A stretch of 64,000 bases of DNA from Pseudomaricurvus sp033283175 (GCA_033283175.1 JAWMQM010000002.1:1054001-1118000); one strand, 5' to 3'; positions 8,784 through 17,985 are shown, counted from the first letter of the stretch. Translations and numbers: made by a program. The notes: a model not told the origin generated them from the sequence alone.

Positions 8784-11207
8784 ATGAAGAAGAGCAAGCT
8801 TTCATTACACATCGCCATGGCGATAGGGACTACCATCAGCACGCCCCCCCTGGCACTTGCCGCTGAACAAGCCGCCATGCGAGGCGGTATTGAAGAAGTT
8901 GTGGTTACCGCCCGTAAACGGGAGGAAACCCTGCAGGACGCTCCCCTCACGGTAAGTGCCATATCCCAGGATAAGATCGAAAAGTTTGATGTCACCAGCA
9001 TTGAAAAAATTGCTGCTGTGTCGCCACAGTTTTTCGTGGGACGATCCTCTAACGGCTCTGGTGCGCAGATGACATTGCGCGGAATTGGCTCCAGCTCTAC
9101 CAGTATTGGTATTGAGCAATCTGTCGCTGTGATCCTTGATGGAGTCTATTATGGCCAGGGCCGGGTTCTTAACGAAGGCATGTTCGACCTGGCTCAGATC
9201 GAACTACTGAAAGGCCCTCAGGCGCTGTTCTTCGGTAAAAATGCCACCGCCGGGGTAGTGTCCCTGACAACCGCCAAGCCCACTGACGAGTTTGAGGCTA
9301 CGGTTAAGGCGGGATATGAATTTGAAGCCGAGCAAAGCCGTGTAGAAGGTGTCCTTTCCGGGCCACTGACTGAAACTGTCGGCGCGCGCCTGGCAGTGCG
9401 TTACAGCGATATGGACGGGGGTTACTTCGCCAACAAATCGACAGCCCAGCCTTACGATGCCTATGATGTAGCGACCGGGAATACTGTTTCGGACATATCT
9501 CCGGCGGACAACCGTGACGCCCCGGGCGAAGAAGAGACCCTTGCCCGCCTGACCATCAGTGCTGATCCCACTGACGAATTGTCAATGACCTTTACTGCGG
9601 CCATGACCAAATCTGAGGTCAGCAACTCATCCTGGAACTACACGGCCTACAACTGCCCCAACGGCGTTGGCGGCATCAACCCGAACCTGCGCTGTGGCGA
9701 TAACTTTGTCATAACCCAGAACCGGATGCCGTCGCTGCTGGCCAACAGCCTGCCTCATGCGCGCAGTAATGGTGACCTGTTCAACGAATACGACTCTCAC
9801 TCGCTGACCGCCAACATTGAGTATTCTCTGGAAAACTACACCATTACATCGGTCAGTAATTATCAGTACAACGAAAATACCTTTGGCCTCTCCGGTGATT
9901 TCCAATCCATCCCCACAGCGACTTTTGCCACAGAAGAAAGCAGCTGGAAGGCCCTCTCGGAAGAGCTGCGCCTTGCCAGTGAATTCTCCGGTGCCTTCAA
10001 CTTTATGCTGGGTATCCTCTATCAGGAAACGGAGCGGGAGTTCGACCAATGGGTTTCTACCGCCGGACTGATGAACAGCGCAGCCCCGGATCCCAGCCTG
10101 GTTTACGTGGCTTCACAGAAGCAGAGCTTTACCGACGGCAAGACCGTATCGCCATTCTTCCAGGTAATGTATAGCGTCACTGAAGATGTGGAAGTCAGCC
10201 TCGGCGCCCGCTACACCGATGAATCCAAGGAATCGGAGTTTGTGCACCCGTACAACAACCCCGGCCTGGGCGGCATCTGGCGTACCAATGAAGTAGCAGT
10301 GGGCGACCAGAACTTCAGCGAGTGGTCTCCTGAAGCCACCGTGAGCTGGCAGATGACTGGCGATGTAATGGGCTACATTTCCTACAAAACCGCCTACAAG
10401 TCCGGTGGATTTTCCAACAGCGGAATCTTTTCAGCGGACTTTATGGGTGGCTCTGAGTCGGACTTCACTTTTGACCCTGAAACCGCCAAAGGTTTTGAAG
10501 CCGGTATCAAGTCAACCCTGCTGGACAATCAGGTGCGCCTGAACTTTACCGTGTACCATTACGAGTACGATGACCTGCAGGTGGACTTCTTCAACTCTCC
10601 GACCTTTGCATTCATCACCCTCAATGCCGGTTCTGCGACGACAGAAGGCTTCGAAATTGAGGGTGAGTACGCGCCCTTCTCCATTCCCGGCCTCAGCATT
10701 CGCAGCACCCTCGCCTACAACAAGGCGCGCTACGATGACTTTATCGCGCCCTGCTGGGCCGGACAGACCGTCGCACAGGGATGTAACGCAATTGTAGCGG
10801 GAACCAACGGCACTCCAGGACAGGACATCAGTGGCGAACCTACTGCCATGGCCCCGGACTGGACCGCGTCACTGGGTATCAACTACGACAACTACTTCTC
10901 CAATGGCTGGGGATACGGTATCAGTCTGGACGCGCTCTACACCGACGACACCAACCCTTCAGCGTTCGCCAACCCGCACGCCGCACGTGATGCATACACC
11001 ACCATTGGTGCCAGCATGTACCTGGCAGGCGTGGATCGCGAGTGGGAAGTACAACTGCTGGGCAAAAACCTCACTGACGAGCACATTGTCGCCGGCGTGG
11101 TTGACGGCCCAAGCACTCCCGGAGCTGGTGGCGAGTATGCCGATCAGATTGGCCATACCGGACTCCCCCGTACCGTTGCGCTGCAGTTTACCTATCGCTT
11201 TCAGTGA
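8784..11207 (+). CDS. TonB-dependent outer-membrane receptor 1
   Basis: Outer-membrane 22-strand barrel with N-terminal plug, importing a ligand with energy from TonB-ExbBD. Visible: signal peptide (MKKSKLSLHIAMAIGTTIS, cleavage likely after ALAA), a TonB-box-like segment EEVVVTARKREETLQDAPL, plug motifs LRGIGSSSTS and DGVYYGQGR, IELLKGPQALFFGKNATAG, and a barrel ending in aromatic FTYRFQ. 807 aa is typical. This TARKRE type of receptor is frequent in sphingomonads and marine gammaproteobacteria for hydrophobic or aromatic compounds. It is one of three in the island; the ligand is presumed to be the island substrate. Confidence 0.93.
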   Translation: MKKSKLSLHIAMAIGTTISTPPLALAAEQAAMRGGIEEVVVTARKREETLQDAPLTVSAISQDKIEKFDVTSIEKIAAVSPQFFVGRSSNGSGAQMTLRGIGSSSTSIGIEQSVAVILDGVYYGQGRVLNEGMFDLAQIELLKGPQALFFGKNATAGVVSLTTAKPTDEFEATVKAGYEFEAEQSRVEGVLSGPLTETVGARLAVRYSDMDGGYFANKSTAQPYDAYDVATGNTVSDISPADNRDAPGEEETLARLTISADPTDELSMTFTAAMTKSEVSNSSWNYTAYNCPNGVGGINPNLRCGDNFVITQNRMPSLLANSLPHARSNGDLFNEYDSHSLTANIEYSLENYTITSVSNYQYNENTFGLSGDFQSIPTATFATEESSWKALSEELRLASEFSGAFNFMLGILYQETEREFDQWVSTAGLMNSAAPDPSLVYVASQKQSFTDGKTVSPFFQVMYSVTEDVEVSLGARYTDESKESEFVHPYNNPGLGGIWRTNEVAVGDQNFSEWSPEATVSWQMTGDVMGYISYKTAYKSGGFSNSGIFSADFMGGSESDFTFDPETAKGFEAGIKSTLLDNQVRLNFTVYHYEYDDLQVDFFNSPTFAFITLNAGSATTEGFEIEGEYAPFSIPGLSIRSTLAYNKARYDDFIAPCWAGQTVAQGCNAIVAGTNGTPGQDISGEPTAMAPDWTASLGINYDNYFSNGWGYGISLDALYTDDTNPSAFANPHAARDAYTTIGASMYLAGVDREWEVQLLGKNLTDEHIVAGVVDGPSTPGAGGEYADQIGHTGLPRTVALQFTYRFQ

Positions 11208-11573
11208 TCCCCTCGCCATCCGCTGAAGATGGCACCCCGGAGCTGGCGGAGCAATCCGCCAGCTCCTCTCCCCCCCTCATTTCCCGACCGTGTCCGCTCA
11301 AAGCCTGCACACGCTCAACCCGGGAGCCCCCTGGAACAGGCGGCTACCCCTGGCAACCACAGTACAACACACAACACTGAGACAGCACCGACGTCACAGC
11401 TGCGCCATGCATCAGGCGACCTGCACACACGATGAGAAGTAGGGGTAAACGGAACGGACGAGCGAAAGAAATGCTGGCCGGAAACGGCCGCAAGCGCTGG
11501 AATTCAATCAGCCAATTACCGGCACGCAGAGCCCTTCTGGATTACATGCCGGCAACAACGGGCAACTTATTGT
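11208..11573. other. Intergenic after TonB receptor 1
   Basis: 366 bp between convergent genes. It contains the strong hairpin described at 11239-11266; the rest is C-rich then neutral sequence with a proline-rich open frame (11229-11435) lacking any family or start signal. No gene supported. Confidence 0.5.
11239..11266 (+). terminator. Hairpin after TonB receptor 1
   Basis: Perfect 12-bp arms GGAGCTGGCGGA (11239-11250) and TCCGCCAGCTCC (11255-11266) with a 4-base loop, 32 bp after the receptor stop. No T tract follows (C-rich instead), so it may block 3' decay rather than terminate by itself. Confidence 0.6.
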
Positions 11574-11888
11574 TCAGGAGACCTCGACCTCGATAAAGTC
11601 ATCCACAATACGGGTGGCAAAGGTTTTCAGGGGTACATTGGTCATTTGTCCCTTGGGTACACCGGTTTTGAGATCAAACATCACACCGTGCAGGGGGCAG
11701 GAAATAAAGCAGTTTCTGATACGCCCACCTTCCAGCTTTGCTTTCTGGTGTGTGCACAGATTCTGTACCGCGTAGATATCACCCTTGGCGTTACACACCA
11801 GTATATCTGTGCCATCTATCTCAACAGCCCTGGCCTGACCAACCTCCAGCTCGGCGACGGGGAAAAGTCGTGTAAACGATTGGCTCAT
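11574..11888 (-). CDS. Rieske-type [2Fe-2S] ferredoxin
   Basis: Small soluble electron carrier that feeds electrons from a reductase to Rieske oxygenases. 104 aa with a single Rieske domain: the cluster ligands are in NLCTHQKAKL (Cys-x-His) and FISCPLHGVMFD (Cys-x-x-His). It is the only free-standing ferredoxin in the window, while five oxygenase alpha subunits are present, so it may serve several. No ferredoxin reductase gene was found in the window. GAGGTGG precedes the ATG at 11888. Divergent from the FAD dehydrogenase at 12168, with a candidate operator for each direction between them. Confidence 0.92.
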   Translation of the reverse strand: MSQSFTRLFPVAELEVGQARAVEIDGTDILVCNAKGDIYAVQNLCTHQKAKLEGGRIRNCFISCPLHGVMFDLKTGVPKGQMTNVPLKTFATRIVDDFIEVEVS

Positions 11889-11991
11889 AGAGAAACCACC
11901 TCTTGCTTCAATATTATTCTAATCGGGTTCGGGTCCCGACAAACCGGCCTCTTTCCCGGTCGGGCTCTACCACCCCGCAACCATAACACAA

Positions 11992-12005
11992 ACAATCAAC
12001 ATTGT
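11992..12005. promoter_or_regulatory. Candidate TetR operator, copy 2
   Basis: ACAATCAACATTGT, palindromic ACAAT arms with one mismatch; differs by one base from the copy at 24747. Lies 104 bp upstream of the ferredoxin start at 11888. Confidence 0.6.
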
Positions 12006-12091
12006 CTTTTTTTAAATTAAGGCCCGCTACTCGCGAGCCCACAGATTACGTCGAACCTCCTTGACTTTTATTTAGAGCAACCGTAAAACAT

Positions 12092-12105
12092 ACAGTTCTG
12101 ATTGT
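12092..12105. promoter_or_regulatory. Candidate TetR operator, copy 3
   Basis: ACAGTTCTGATTGT, 11 of 14 matches to the best copy. Lies 63 bp upstream of the FAD dehydrogenase start at 12168, so each direction of this divergent region has its own copy. Confidence 0.6.
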
Positions 12106-12167
12106 TATCTTCCGGGGCCTTCATTCCTGACGAGACAACACCCCAATCACTGACGAGAGAGCTTTAC

Positions 12168-13943
12168 ATGTCTGATAACAATAATGATGTCGACAAAGCC
12201 GGGCTATCCCGGCGCCAGTTAATGGCGGGCATAGCCTCCGCCGCCGTTATCGGCGCCTCAGGCCGTAGCCTGGCAAACGCCCCCAACGCCCGGGAGATGA
12301 CAGAGCTGCCTGAGCAATGGGATATGGAAACAGACATCGTCTGTGTTGGCAGTGGCGCCGCCGCGCTGACGGCAGCGGTAACCGCCACTCACGGCGGCGC
12401 CAACGTCATTGTTCTGGAAAAGGCGCCGGTCACCGGAGGTACCACCGCCAAATCCGGGGCAGTCTTCTGGATCCCGAATAACTATGCACTCAGGAGCCAC
12501 GGGGTTAAGGACGAGCGGACAGCGTGCCTGCAGTACCTCTGCCGCTATGCCCACCCTACCCGCTTTGATGCCGAAGCACCGTTTATGGGACTGCAGGAAG
12601 CCGATTTTGCAAAAATCGCGGCCTTCTACGACAACGGTTCGGAGATGGTCGACTTTGTACGCAAGTCCGGCGCCCTGAACGTCGGCGAGTGGCGGCTGTG
12701 GGATCTGGATCAACCGGCTCCGGACTATCTGGACCACGCCCCTGAAAACAAGGTGCCTTCGGGACGCGCACTCACGGTGTACGACACGGCCGGTAATGCC
12801 GCCTGGGGCTACGGCATGATTGAGCAGTACGAGAACTGGCTGACTCAGCGCAATGTCAAAATCTACACCTCATCCCCGGTAACCCGCATCATCCAGCAGC
12901 AGGGGAAAGTGGTCGGTGTCGCCTTCGGCCAGGCCGGAGCGGAGAAAACCGTGCGCGCCCGGAAAGGGGTCATCTTCGGCACCGGCGGCTACGCCCACAA
13001 TATCGAGCTGATCCGCCAGCACCAGGATATGTTTGTCTACGGCTCCTGTGCCCAGCAGGCCGCTACCGGTGATTTTATACAGATGACGAAACCTCTCGGC
13101 GCACAACTGGGGAACCTGGCCGGCGCCTGGCGCGGTCAGGTGGTACTGGAACAGGCGTTGCAAAACCGCGCCGTCGGCACGGGTATGTTCGTCCCCCCCG
13201 GTGACTCAATGATAATGGTGAACAAGTACGGCAAACGGGTGGTCAACGAACACCGCAACTACAACGACCGCACCCGGGTGCATTTCACCTTCGATGAAAA
13301 CAATGCCGATTACCCTAATCAACTGCTGCTCATGGTTTACGACCGTCGGGTCGCGGAGACCACGGGGCCCAATAACGGCCTGCCACCGGTACACAGCGGG
13401 GCCAGCCATGTTATCAGCGGTAACAGCCTGAATGAGCTGGGCAGCAACATCCGTAAGCGCCTGGCGCAATTAAGCAGTAAAACCGGTAATTTCCAGTTGC
13501 ATGAGAGCTTCAGCAGCAATCTGAAAGAGACCGTTGAGCGCTTCAATGCATTTGCCAAAACCGGTACGGACCTGGATTTTGCCCGCGGTGATTATGCCTA
13601 CGACCGGGCGTGGCACCCGGTATGGACCATGTTTCAGGCCGACAAGGGCTTTGAAGAAAACCCCTACCCGAATGCAACCCTGTATCCGCTGGCAGACAAA
13701 GGCCCCTACTACGCCATCATCCTTGCCCCGGGCGTTCTCGATACCAATGGCGGGCCACTTACGGACCACAACGCACAGGTACTGGGTCCCGACTACCAAC
13801 CGATTCCCGGGCTCTACGGTGCGGGTAACTGCATAGCCAGCCCCTCTCACAATGCCTACTACGGAGCCGGCGCCACCATCGGCCCGGCCATGACCTACGG
13901 CTTTATTGCCGCCAGGGCCGCGCTGGCGGCAAAGGAGGTGTAA
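12168..13943 (+). CDS. FAD-dependent dehydrogenase, 3-ketosteroid-delta1-dehydrogenase/fumarate reductase type, likely Tat-exported
   Basis: Flavoprotein expected to introduce or reduce a C=C bond next to a carbonyl in a cyclic substrate. ATG 12168 (MSDNNNDVDK) gives 591 aa. A twin-arginine-like signal LSRRQLMAGIASAA lies at residues 13-26, with a likely cleavage near SLANA. The dinucleotide-binding motif is VCVGSGAAALTAA (58-70) with acidic E84. The C-terminal FAD block is GLYGAGNCIASPS, then YYGAGATIGPAMTYG. The next gene, 3 bp downstream, encodes an exported cytochrome c, so the two probably form a periplasmic dehydrogenase-cytochrome pair. Export is inferred from the RR motif. Confidence 0.87.
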   Translation: MSDNNNDVDKAGLSRRQLMAGIASAAVIGASGRSLANAPNAREMTELPEQWDMETDIVCVGSGAAALTAAVTATHGGANVIVLEKAPVTGGTTAKSGAVFWIPNNYALRSHGVKDERTACLQYLCRYAHPTRFDAEAPFMGLQEADFAKIAAFYDNGSEMVDFVRKSGALNVGEWRLWDLDQPAPDYLDHAPENKVPSGRALTVYDTAGNAAWGYGMIEQYENWLTQRNVKIYTSSPVTRIIQQQGKVVGVAFGQAGAEKTVRARKGVIFGTGGYAHNIELIRQHQDMFVYGSCAQQAATGDFIQMTKPLGAQLGNLAGAWRGQVVLEQALQNRAVGTGMFVPPGDSMIMVNKYGKRVVNEHRNYNDRTRVHFTFDENNADYPNQLLLMVYDRRVAETTGPNNGLPPVHSGASHVISGNSLNELGSNIRKRLAQLSSKTGNFQLHESFSSNLKETVERFNAFAKTGTDLDFARGDYAYDRAWHPVWTMFQADKGFEENPYPNATLYPLADKGPYYAIILAPGVLDTNGGPLTDHNAQVLGPDYQPIPGLYGAGNCIASPSHNAYYGAGATIGPAMTYGFIAARAALAAKEV

Positions 13944-13946
13944 TCC

Positions 13947-14366
13947 ATGATCCGCTATTCTGTTGCAGGGGTTACCCCCCTGCTCCTGCTGGCGCTGGCG
14001 CTGGCGTTGCCAGCCTCCCTCGCCCAGGCAGACGACGGCGTAGCTGTTTCCTGGACGAGAGAGGTCGTACCGATTCTGAAGCGACGCTGCGCCGTCTGCC
14101 ATATCACCGGCCAGGAACCCGGCGGCATGGCATTGACCCCGGACAGTGCTTATGCCTCAATCGTCAACCAACCCTCACAGCAGAGCCCGCTGAAGCGGGT
14201 GGAACCCGGTGCGCCGGAGCAGAGTTACCTGTTGCATAAAGTGCGGGGCACTCAGGCGTCTGTGGGTGGGGAGGGAGACAATATGCCGTACCAGGCGCCG
14301 CCGCTGCCGGAGGCCCAGGTGAAGCTGATCCAGGCGTGGATAGCACAAGGTGCCCAAGACAACTAA
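13947..14366 (+). CDS. Exported mono-haem cytochrome c-like protein
   Basis: Probable periplasmic electron acceptor for the flavin dehydrogenase encoded 3 bp upstream. Signal peptide at residues 1-28 (LLLLALALALPASLAQA). One haem-attachment motif CAVCH at 48-52. The distal part (about 115-139) contains a Met (DNMPYQAPPL) as a possible axial ligand, then the usual LIQAWIAQGA helix. A very good Shine-Dalgarno, AAAGGAGGTG, overlaps the end of the preceding gene, so the pair is translationally linked. 139 aa. Confidence 0.88.
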   Translation: MIRYSVAGVTPLLLLALALALPASLAQADDGVAVSWTREVVPILKRRCAVCHITGQEPGGMALTPDSAYASIVNQPSQQSPLKRVEPGAPEQSYLLHKVRGTQASVGGEGDNMPYQAPPLPEAQVKLIQAWIAQGAQDN

Positions 14367-14407
14367 GCCAGGAAAGCGGTCATTTGCAAGGCCGCTGAAG
14401 TCCATAT

Positions 14408-14986
14408 ATGCCAGCCATTATTGATCACGACCAGCGGCGCTCGGAAATAGCCAGTGCCGTGGAAGCCATCGTCTCCCGCACCGGGGTGCAGACGGTAACC
14501 ATCCGCGAGGTGGGGCGTGAAGCAGGCTTCAGCCCTACCGTCATCAGCCATTACTTCCAGAACAAGCTGGAGCTGATGACGTTTACCTACGTCAACGCCC
14601 GCCTGCGCTCCATCCGACGCGTGGAGGAAAAGCTCTCGGAAGGAGCCACTCCCTTCACGTGCCTCGCTGAGTGCCTGCCCACCGATGCCGCACGGCAATC
14701 GGAGTGGAAAGTCTGGTTTGGCTATTGGGGGATGGCGGCCGAAAACCCTTCACTGATGGAAGAGCAGCACAAAGGGGTTAAGGAATCCTGGTCGCTATTT
14801 AGTCGTGTATTCACTGCTGCCCGGATCCGCGGGGAAATTGCGGCAGATACGGACATCGGCTCTCTGGCGACACGGGCACAATATCTGCTGGATGGCATTG
14901 CCTGCCTGGCGCTGCAACAACCGGAACAATGGCCGGCGCAACGACAACGTGACACCTTCCAGGCTGAACTGGAGCTGGTGCCGTAA
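14408..14986 (+). CDS. TetR family regulator, BetI-like
   Basis: DNA-binding repressor-type protein, 192 aa. The HTH lies near residues 29-52 (TIREVGREAGFSPTVISHYF), followed by NKLELMTFTYVNARLR and a BetI-type ligand domain. Its recognition helix (SPTVISHYF) differs from that of the two other TetR proteins in the window (SRGAMMHHF), so it should read another operator. It follows the cytochrome gene by 41 bp on the same strand and may control this short operon. The effector is unknown. Confidence 0.88.
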   Translation: MPAIIDHDQRRSEIASAVEAIVSRTGVQTVTIREVGREAGFSPTVISHYFQNKLELMTFTYVNARLRSIRRVEEKLSEGATPFTCLAECLPTDAARQSEWKVWFGYWGMAAENPSLMEEQHKGVKESWSLFSRVFTAARIRGEIAADTDIGSLATRAQYLLDGIACLALQQPEQWPAQRQRDTFQAELELVP

Positions 14987-14996
14987 TGACTGTGGA

Positions 14997-15034
14997 GCTC
15001 AGGCGCCCTCGCATCTATTCCCGGGCGCCTGAGC
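14997..15034. terminator. Bidirectional hairpin between convergent operons
   Basis: Perfect 12-bp arms GCTCAGGCGCCC (14997-15008) and GGGCGCCTGAGC (15023-15034), loop 14 bases. Placed between the end of the TetR gene (14986, plus) and the end of the Rieske gene (15045, minus), so it can serve both. Confidence 0.7.
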
Positions 15035-15044
15035 ACACCGCAAC

Positions 15045-16217
15045 CTACATCTCCGGCACCGGTGCGTCAGGGTCATCCGCCAGATAGTAGTTCACCAGGT
15101 TGTGAAAATACTGGTTGGCCCGCTCGTTGCGGCCAAACACCACATTTTCAAAGGCGCCGGACTCCAGCCCTTTTTGCACCTTCAGGCCAACGCCATAGTC
15201 TTCCTCCTCCACCACCTTCCAGATCCAGTCAATGGTCTGGATCAGGGCGTCACGTTCCTCGCCTTCCAGCTTGTTCTTGTTGAGGTAATAGACGATGGTG
15301 CGGTTTTCAGACACCGTGGGGCCGGGAATGATCTGGGCGATCTGGGTCAGTTCAGGTGCCACAAAAATTGAGACATTGGGAAACAAGGTGCGAATAAAAT
15401 CGTAGCCATTGTTTTCATACTGATGACGCTCATTCCCGGGCACTTCCTTGAGCTTGCCGATACTGCGCTGCGGGAAGCCGATCAGGGTGTGCGGCCCATA
15501 GCAGTCAAATTCCATAATATTGGAGAAGCTGCGCGGGTGAATGGTATCCGGATGCGCGGCCGCAAAATGGTAGCCTTCCAGGTAGCCGTCGTAGGCCACT
15601 TTCCAGTTGGCGCCCTGCATCACCCGGGTGCCGTAGAAGGTATGATCGTTGAAACCGAGCAATTCGATATCTTCAATCATACCGCCGAGGTAGCCTTCAA
15701 AATCGACGTCCAGACCGGGGGTCAATACCGCGAAGATCAATCCTGCACGCTCGTAGGTGGGGAGCTGGGTCAGTCCCAGTGATTTCTTATCCACATCGCC
15801 GAATTTACCGGCATCCGCCACACCCCGCAGGCTGCCGTCACCACTGAAGCTCCAGCCGTGATAGGGGCAGGTGAACACCCCTTTGTTACCGGTGCCCTCT
15901 TCCGCCACCAGCATGCCGCGGTGGGTGCACACATTCAGCATCACCCTGGCGCTGCCGTCGCGCTGACGCACAACCAACAGGGGCATATCCAGAAACTGGA
16001 TGGTTTTGTAGTCACCGGCTTCCGGAATCTCGTGGCTCAGGCCGATCAGGATCGGCTGCCTGCGGAATATCAGCGCCATCTCCCGCTCCCACCGATCTGC
16101 ATCGGCGTAAGCAGAGACAGGAACCTGCATAGGGCTGGGCGCCTGATCGGTGGTACCCTCATCCACATGCTGAATCATGCGGGCAATGATGCGATTGTAG
16201 TTATCCTGGATAGTCAT
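15045..16217 (-). CDS. Rieske non-haem iron oxygenase alpha subunit (1)
   Basis: Terminal oxygenase that hydroxylates a ring or CH bond using O2 and electrons from a ferredoxin. The start is set at ATG 16217 (MTIQDNYNR) with GAGAGGCG before it: 390 aa. Rieske ligands are C97/H99 (VCTHRG) and C117/H120 (CPYHGW). Catalytic iron histidines are H217 and H222 in GYHFAAAHPDT, with the Asp likely in DWIWKVVEEED near the C-terminus. It is more distant from the four other alpha subunits here. It is the last gene of a long minus-strand operon that starts at the EthD gene. No beta subunit adjoins. Confidence 0.93.
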   Translation of the reverse strand: MTIQDNYNRIIARMIQHVDEGTTDQAPSPMQVPVSAYADADRWEREMALIFRRQPILIGLSHEIPEAGDYKTIQFLDMPLLVVRQRDGSARVMLNVCTHRGMLVAEEGTGNKGVFTCPYHGWSFSGDGSLRGVADAGKFGDVDKKSLGLTQLPTYERAGLIFAVLTPGLDVDFEGYLGGMIEDIELLGFNDHTFYGTRVMQGANWKVAYDGYLEGYHFAAAHPDTIHPRSFSNIMEFDCYGPHTLIGFPQRSIGKLKEVPGNERHQYENNGYDFIRTLFPNVSIFVAPELTQIAQIIPGPTVSENRTIVYYLNKNKLEGEERDALIQTIDWIWKVVEEEDYGVGLKVQKGLESGAFENVVFGRNERANQYFHNLVNYYLADDPDAPVPEM

Positions 16218-16254
16218 CGTTGAACGCCTCTCTGAATGCGTTTTTTGGCACGAA

Positions 16255-16572
16255 TTAGTGACCTGGCAGTTCGACTCTGCCAACCGACGCCACGACATAT
16301 TTTTTGTCGTCCATTGAGACCACATCGACGTCTGCCAGGGCGTTCAGGAAATGAGTGATGTGATCAGCGGTCAGGTGATTATTGAGGTCTTCTTCTGTGT
16401 CCCACTCTTCGCTGATCCAGACTACGCAGTCATCGACCAGGTCACGGGCCATGGCGTAGAGCGTACAGCCTTTCTCCTGGCGTGTGGGCTCTACCAGTGC
16501 GGCCGCCAACTCACAGAAACGATTGGCATCGTCAAGGCTACCCAGCTGAACGCGTGCTGATACTGCTAACAT
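16255..16572 (-). CDS. ABM-domain small monooxygenase-like protein
   Basis: Antibiotic biosynthesis monooxygenase (dimeric ferredoxin-like barrel) family, 105 aa. Recognised from VSARVQLGSLDDANRF, EKGCTLYAMARDLVDD and VVWISEEWDTEEDLNNHL. Such proteins act as cofactor-free oxygenases, isomerases or helpers in aromatic and polyketide pathways. AGAGGATAG precedes the ATG at 16572. It sits 37 bp before the Rieske oxygenase gene in the same operon, so a role on the same intermediate is plausible. Catalytic residues cannot be assigned. Confidence 0.82.
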   Translation of the reverse strand: MLAVSARVQLGSLDDANRFCELAAALVEPTRQEKGCTLYAMARDLVDDCVVWISEEWDTEEDLNNHLTADHITHFLNALADVDVVSMDDKKYVVASVGRVELPGH

Positions 16573-16632
16573 CGTACTATCCTCTTATATTTATTTCGGT
16601 CTGTTGTAAATTATAGTTGCGCTGCACCGACT

Positions 16633-17526
16633 TCAGAACCTGCCATATTGGCTAGGTTTTACGGTCTCATCCGTTGCGGGGAGGATTGCCCACCCGGCCT
16701 CGACGAGCACTGACCGAAGCCCTGCATCGACTTCATGAGCGGCCTCTGATGCTGACAGCAGGTCCAGCCTGTCTGAGAAAATTTCCGGGCCAATACTGCG
16801 GATACAGTTCTGCTGTTTCAGCAACTGACACAGTTCCGCCAGATTTCCCCGCCCCTGTCCCGGAGGCAGGCGAAAACGCAGACACTCCTCCAGCAGTGAC
16901 AGGGCGGAGCGTCGCCTGTCGACATCCGCCAGTTGAACGCAGGTAATGGCGTGGTCGGGCAAACTGGCCAGTTTGCCGATATCGGCATCGCCACGCAGGA
17001 AATGCCAGCTATCGAACAGCACCCCGGTATTGGGCGCCGAGGAACGCCGCACGATATCCCAGGCCAGGCCTACGCTGGGAATACCCCACATGGGAATAAA
17101 CTCCAGGTCGACGTGAATCCCGAGGGCGGCGGCTCTTTCGCAAAACGCTGCAAAACCGTCAGCAAGCTGGCTGACATCAAACTGGCCCGGCTGGAATGCA
17201 CCGGTGGCACAAATGGATTTCAGCCCAAGTTCATGGCAAATTTCGAGGCACTCATCGGCGGAAAAATTGAACACCGCCTTGGCCTCTTCTGCGAGATCGC
17301 CGTGATAACGCAGCGGCGCCCAATCGGTAAAGCCGTCATAGTGCCCCAGGGAAATGCCATGGTCTTTCGCCATGGCAGCGATGGCTGGCAACGAGTACTG
17401 CCGCTGCAACTGGCGTACGGTTAATCCCCCTATGGGCAGGTGAGTAAAGCCGCCCTCCTGTGCTGCCACCAGCTGTTCCCTATAGGAATGGGTTTTTACG
17501 CACGCAGGCCACAGGGCATATTCCAT
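16633..17526 (-). CDS. TIM-barrel sugar-isomerase/epimerase-like protein (AP-endonuclease 2 family)
   Basis: 297-aa protein of the xylose isomerase-like TIM-barrel superfamily. Metal-site style residues are visible in HVDLEFIPMWGIP, GVLFDSWHFLRG and CVQLADVDRRR. It ends near GPEIFSDRLD, typical for the family, whose members isomerise sugars and inositols or cleave modified glycosides. It lies between the SRPBCC and ABM genes in the operon, 9 bp after SRPBCC. Its presence, with ThuA and a Gfo/Idh/MocA enzyme in the same window, hints at a sugar- or polyol-like intermediate; alternatively it acts on a ring-derived compound. Confidence 0.85.
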   Translation of the reverse strand: MEYALWPACVKTHSYREQLVAAQEGGFTHLPIGGLTVRQLQRQYSLPAIAAMAKDHGISLGHYDGFTDWAPLRYHGDLAEEAKAVFNFSADECLEICHELGLKSICATGAFQPGQFDVSQLADGFAAFCERAAALGIHVDLEFIPMWGIPSVGLAWDIVRRSSAPNTGVLFDSWHFLRGDADIGKLASLPDHAITCVQLADVDRRRSALSLLEECLRFRLPPGQGRGNLAELCQLLKQQNCIRSIGPEIFSDRLDLLSASEAAHEVDAGLRSVLVEAGWAILPATDETVKPSQYGRF

Positions 17527-17535
17527 AATGAGAAC

Positions 17536-17985
17536 TCAGTACTCAGCTCGATTGGCCGCCTGTTCAAGGCCGGTGAACATCAACTGATAGGCTGCCGAGA
17601 GAAACTGTCTGGCATCTTCTTCACGGCCAGGCTCAGTGACAAATTCCGAGTGATAGGTCAGCCGGCAGCGGTCTGCCCCATTCTCTATGACCTTGCCGGT
17701 AGCCTGATATTGAATAATTCCCGCCGGCTTGTCACAGACGATAGAGAGCTTGAGGGTGCGATTGGCAGGGTCCAGGAAGTCCAGTTGTTCGCTGACGGGG
17801 TGTGGCATTCCATGATTGTAGATATGACGGATAACACCGATGCCGCTCCCCTCAATCTCAACCCTCTCAATATCCACAGGGCCGTTTTTTGGCCACCAGG
17901 CTTCTATATCCTCATAGTTCTCAAGAAATGCCCATACTGCAGAGGCGGGTGCGTTTATATCGTGATGAATATCAAAGGTTTCCAT
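17536..17985 (-). CDS. SRPBCC (START/Bet v1-like) hydrophobic ligand-binding protein
   Basis: 149 aa from ATG 17985 (METFDIHHDINAPASAVW); the open frame extends 40 codons upstream but the family begins here. The opening INAPASAVWAFLENYEDIEAWW is typical of polyketide-cyclase/SRPBCC proteins, which have a deep pocket for bulky hydrophobic ligands. It may bind, isomerise or cyclise a pathway intermediate. Mid-operon: 58 bp after the ThuA gene and 9 bp before the TIM-barrel gene. No catalytic residue can be assigned. Confidence 0.82.
   Translation of the reverse strand: METFDIHHDINAPASAVWAFLENYEDIEAWWPKNGPVDIERVEIEGSGIGVIRHIYNHGMPHPVSEQLDFLDPANRTLKLSIVCDKPAGIIQYQATGKVIENGADRCRLTYHSEFVTEPGREEDARQFLSAAYQLMFTGLEQAANRAEY

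Noticed and set aside
11229..11435. 68-codon proline-rich open frame after TonB receptor 1
   Set aside because: Begins inside the hairpin and has low-complexity, non-protein-like composition.
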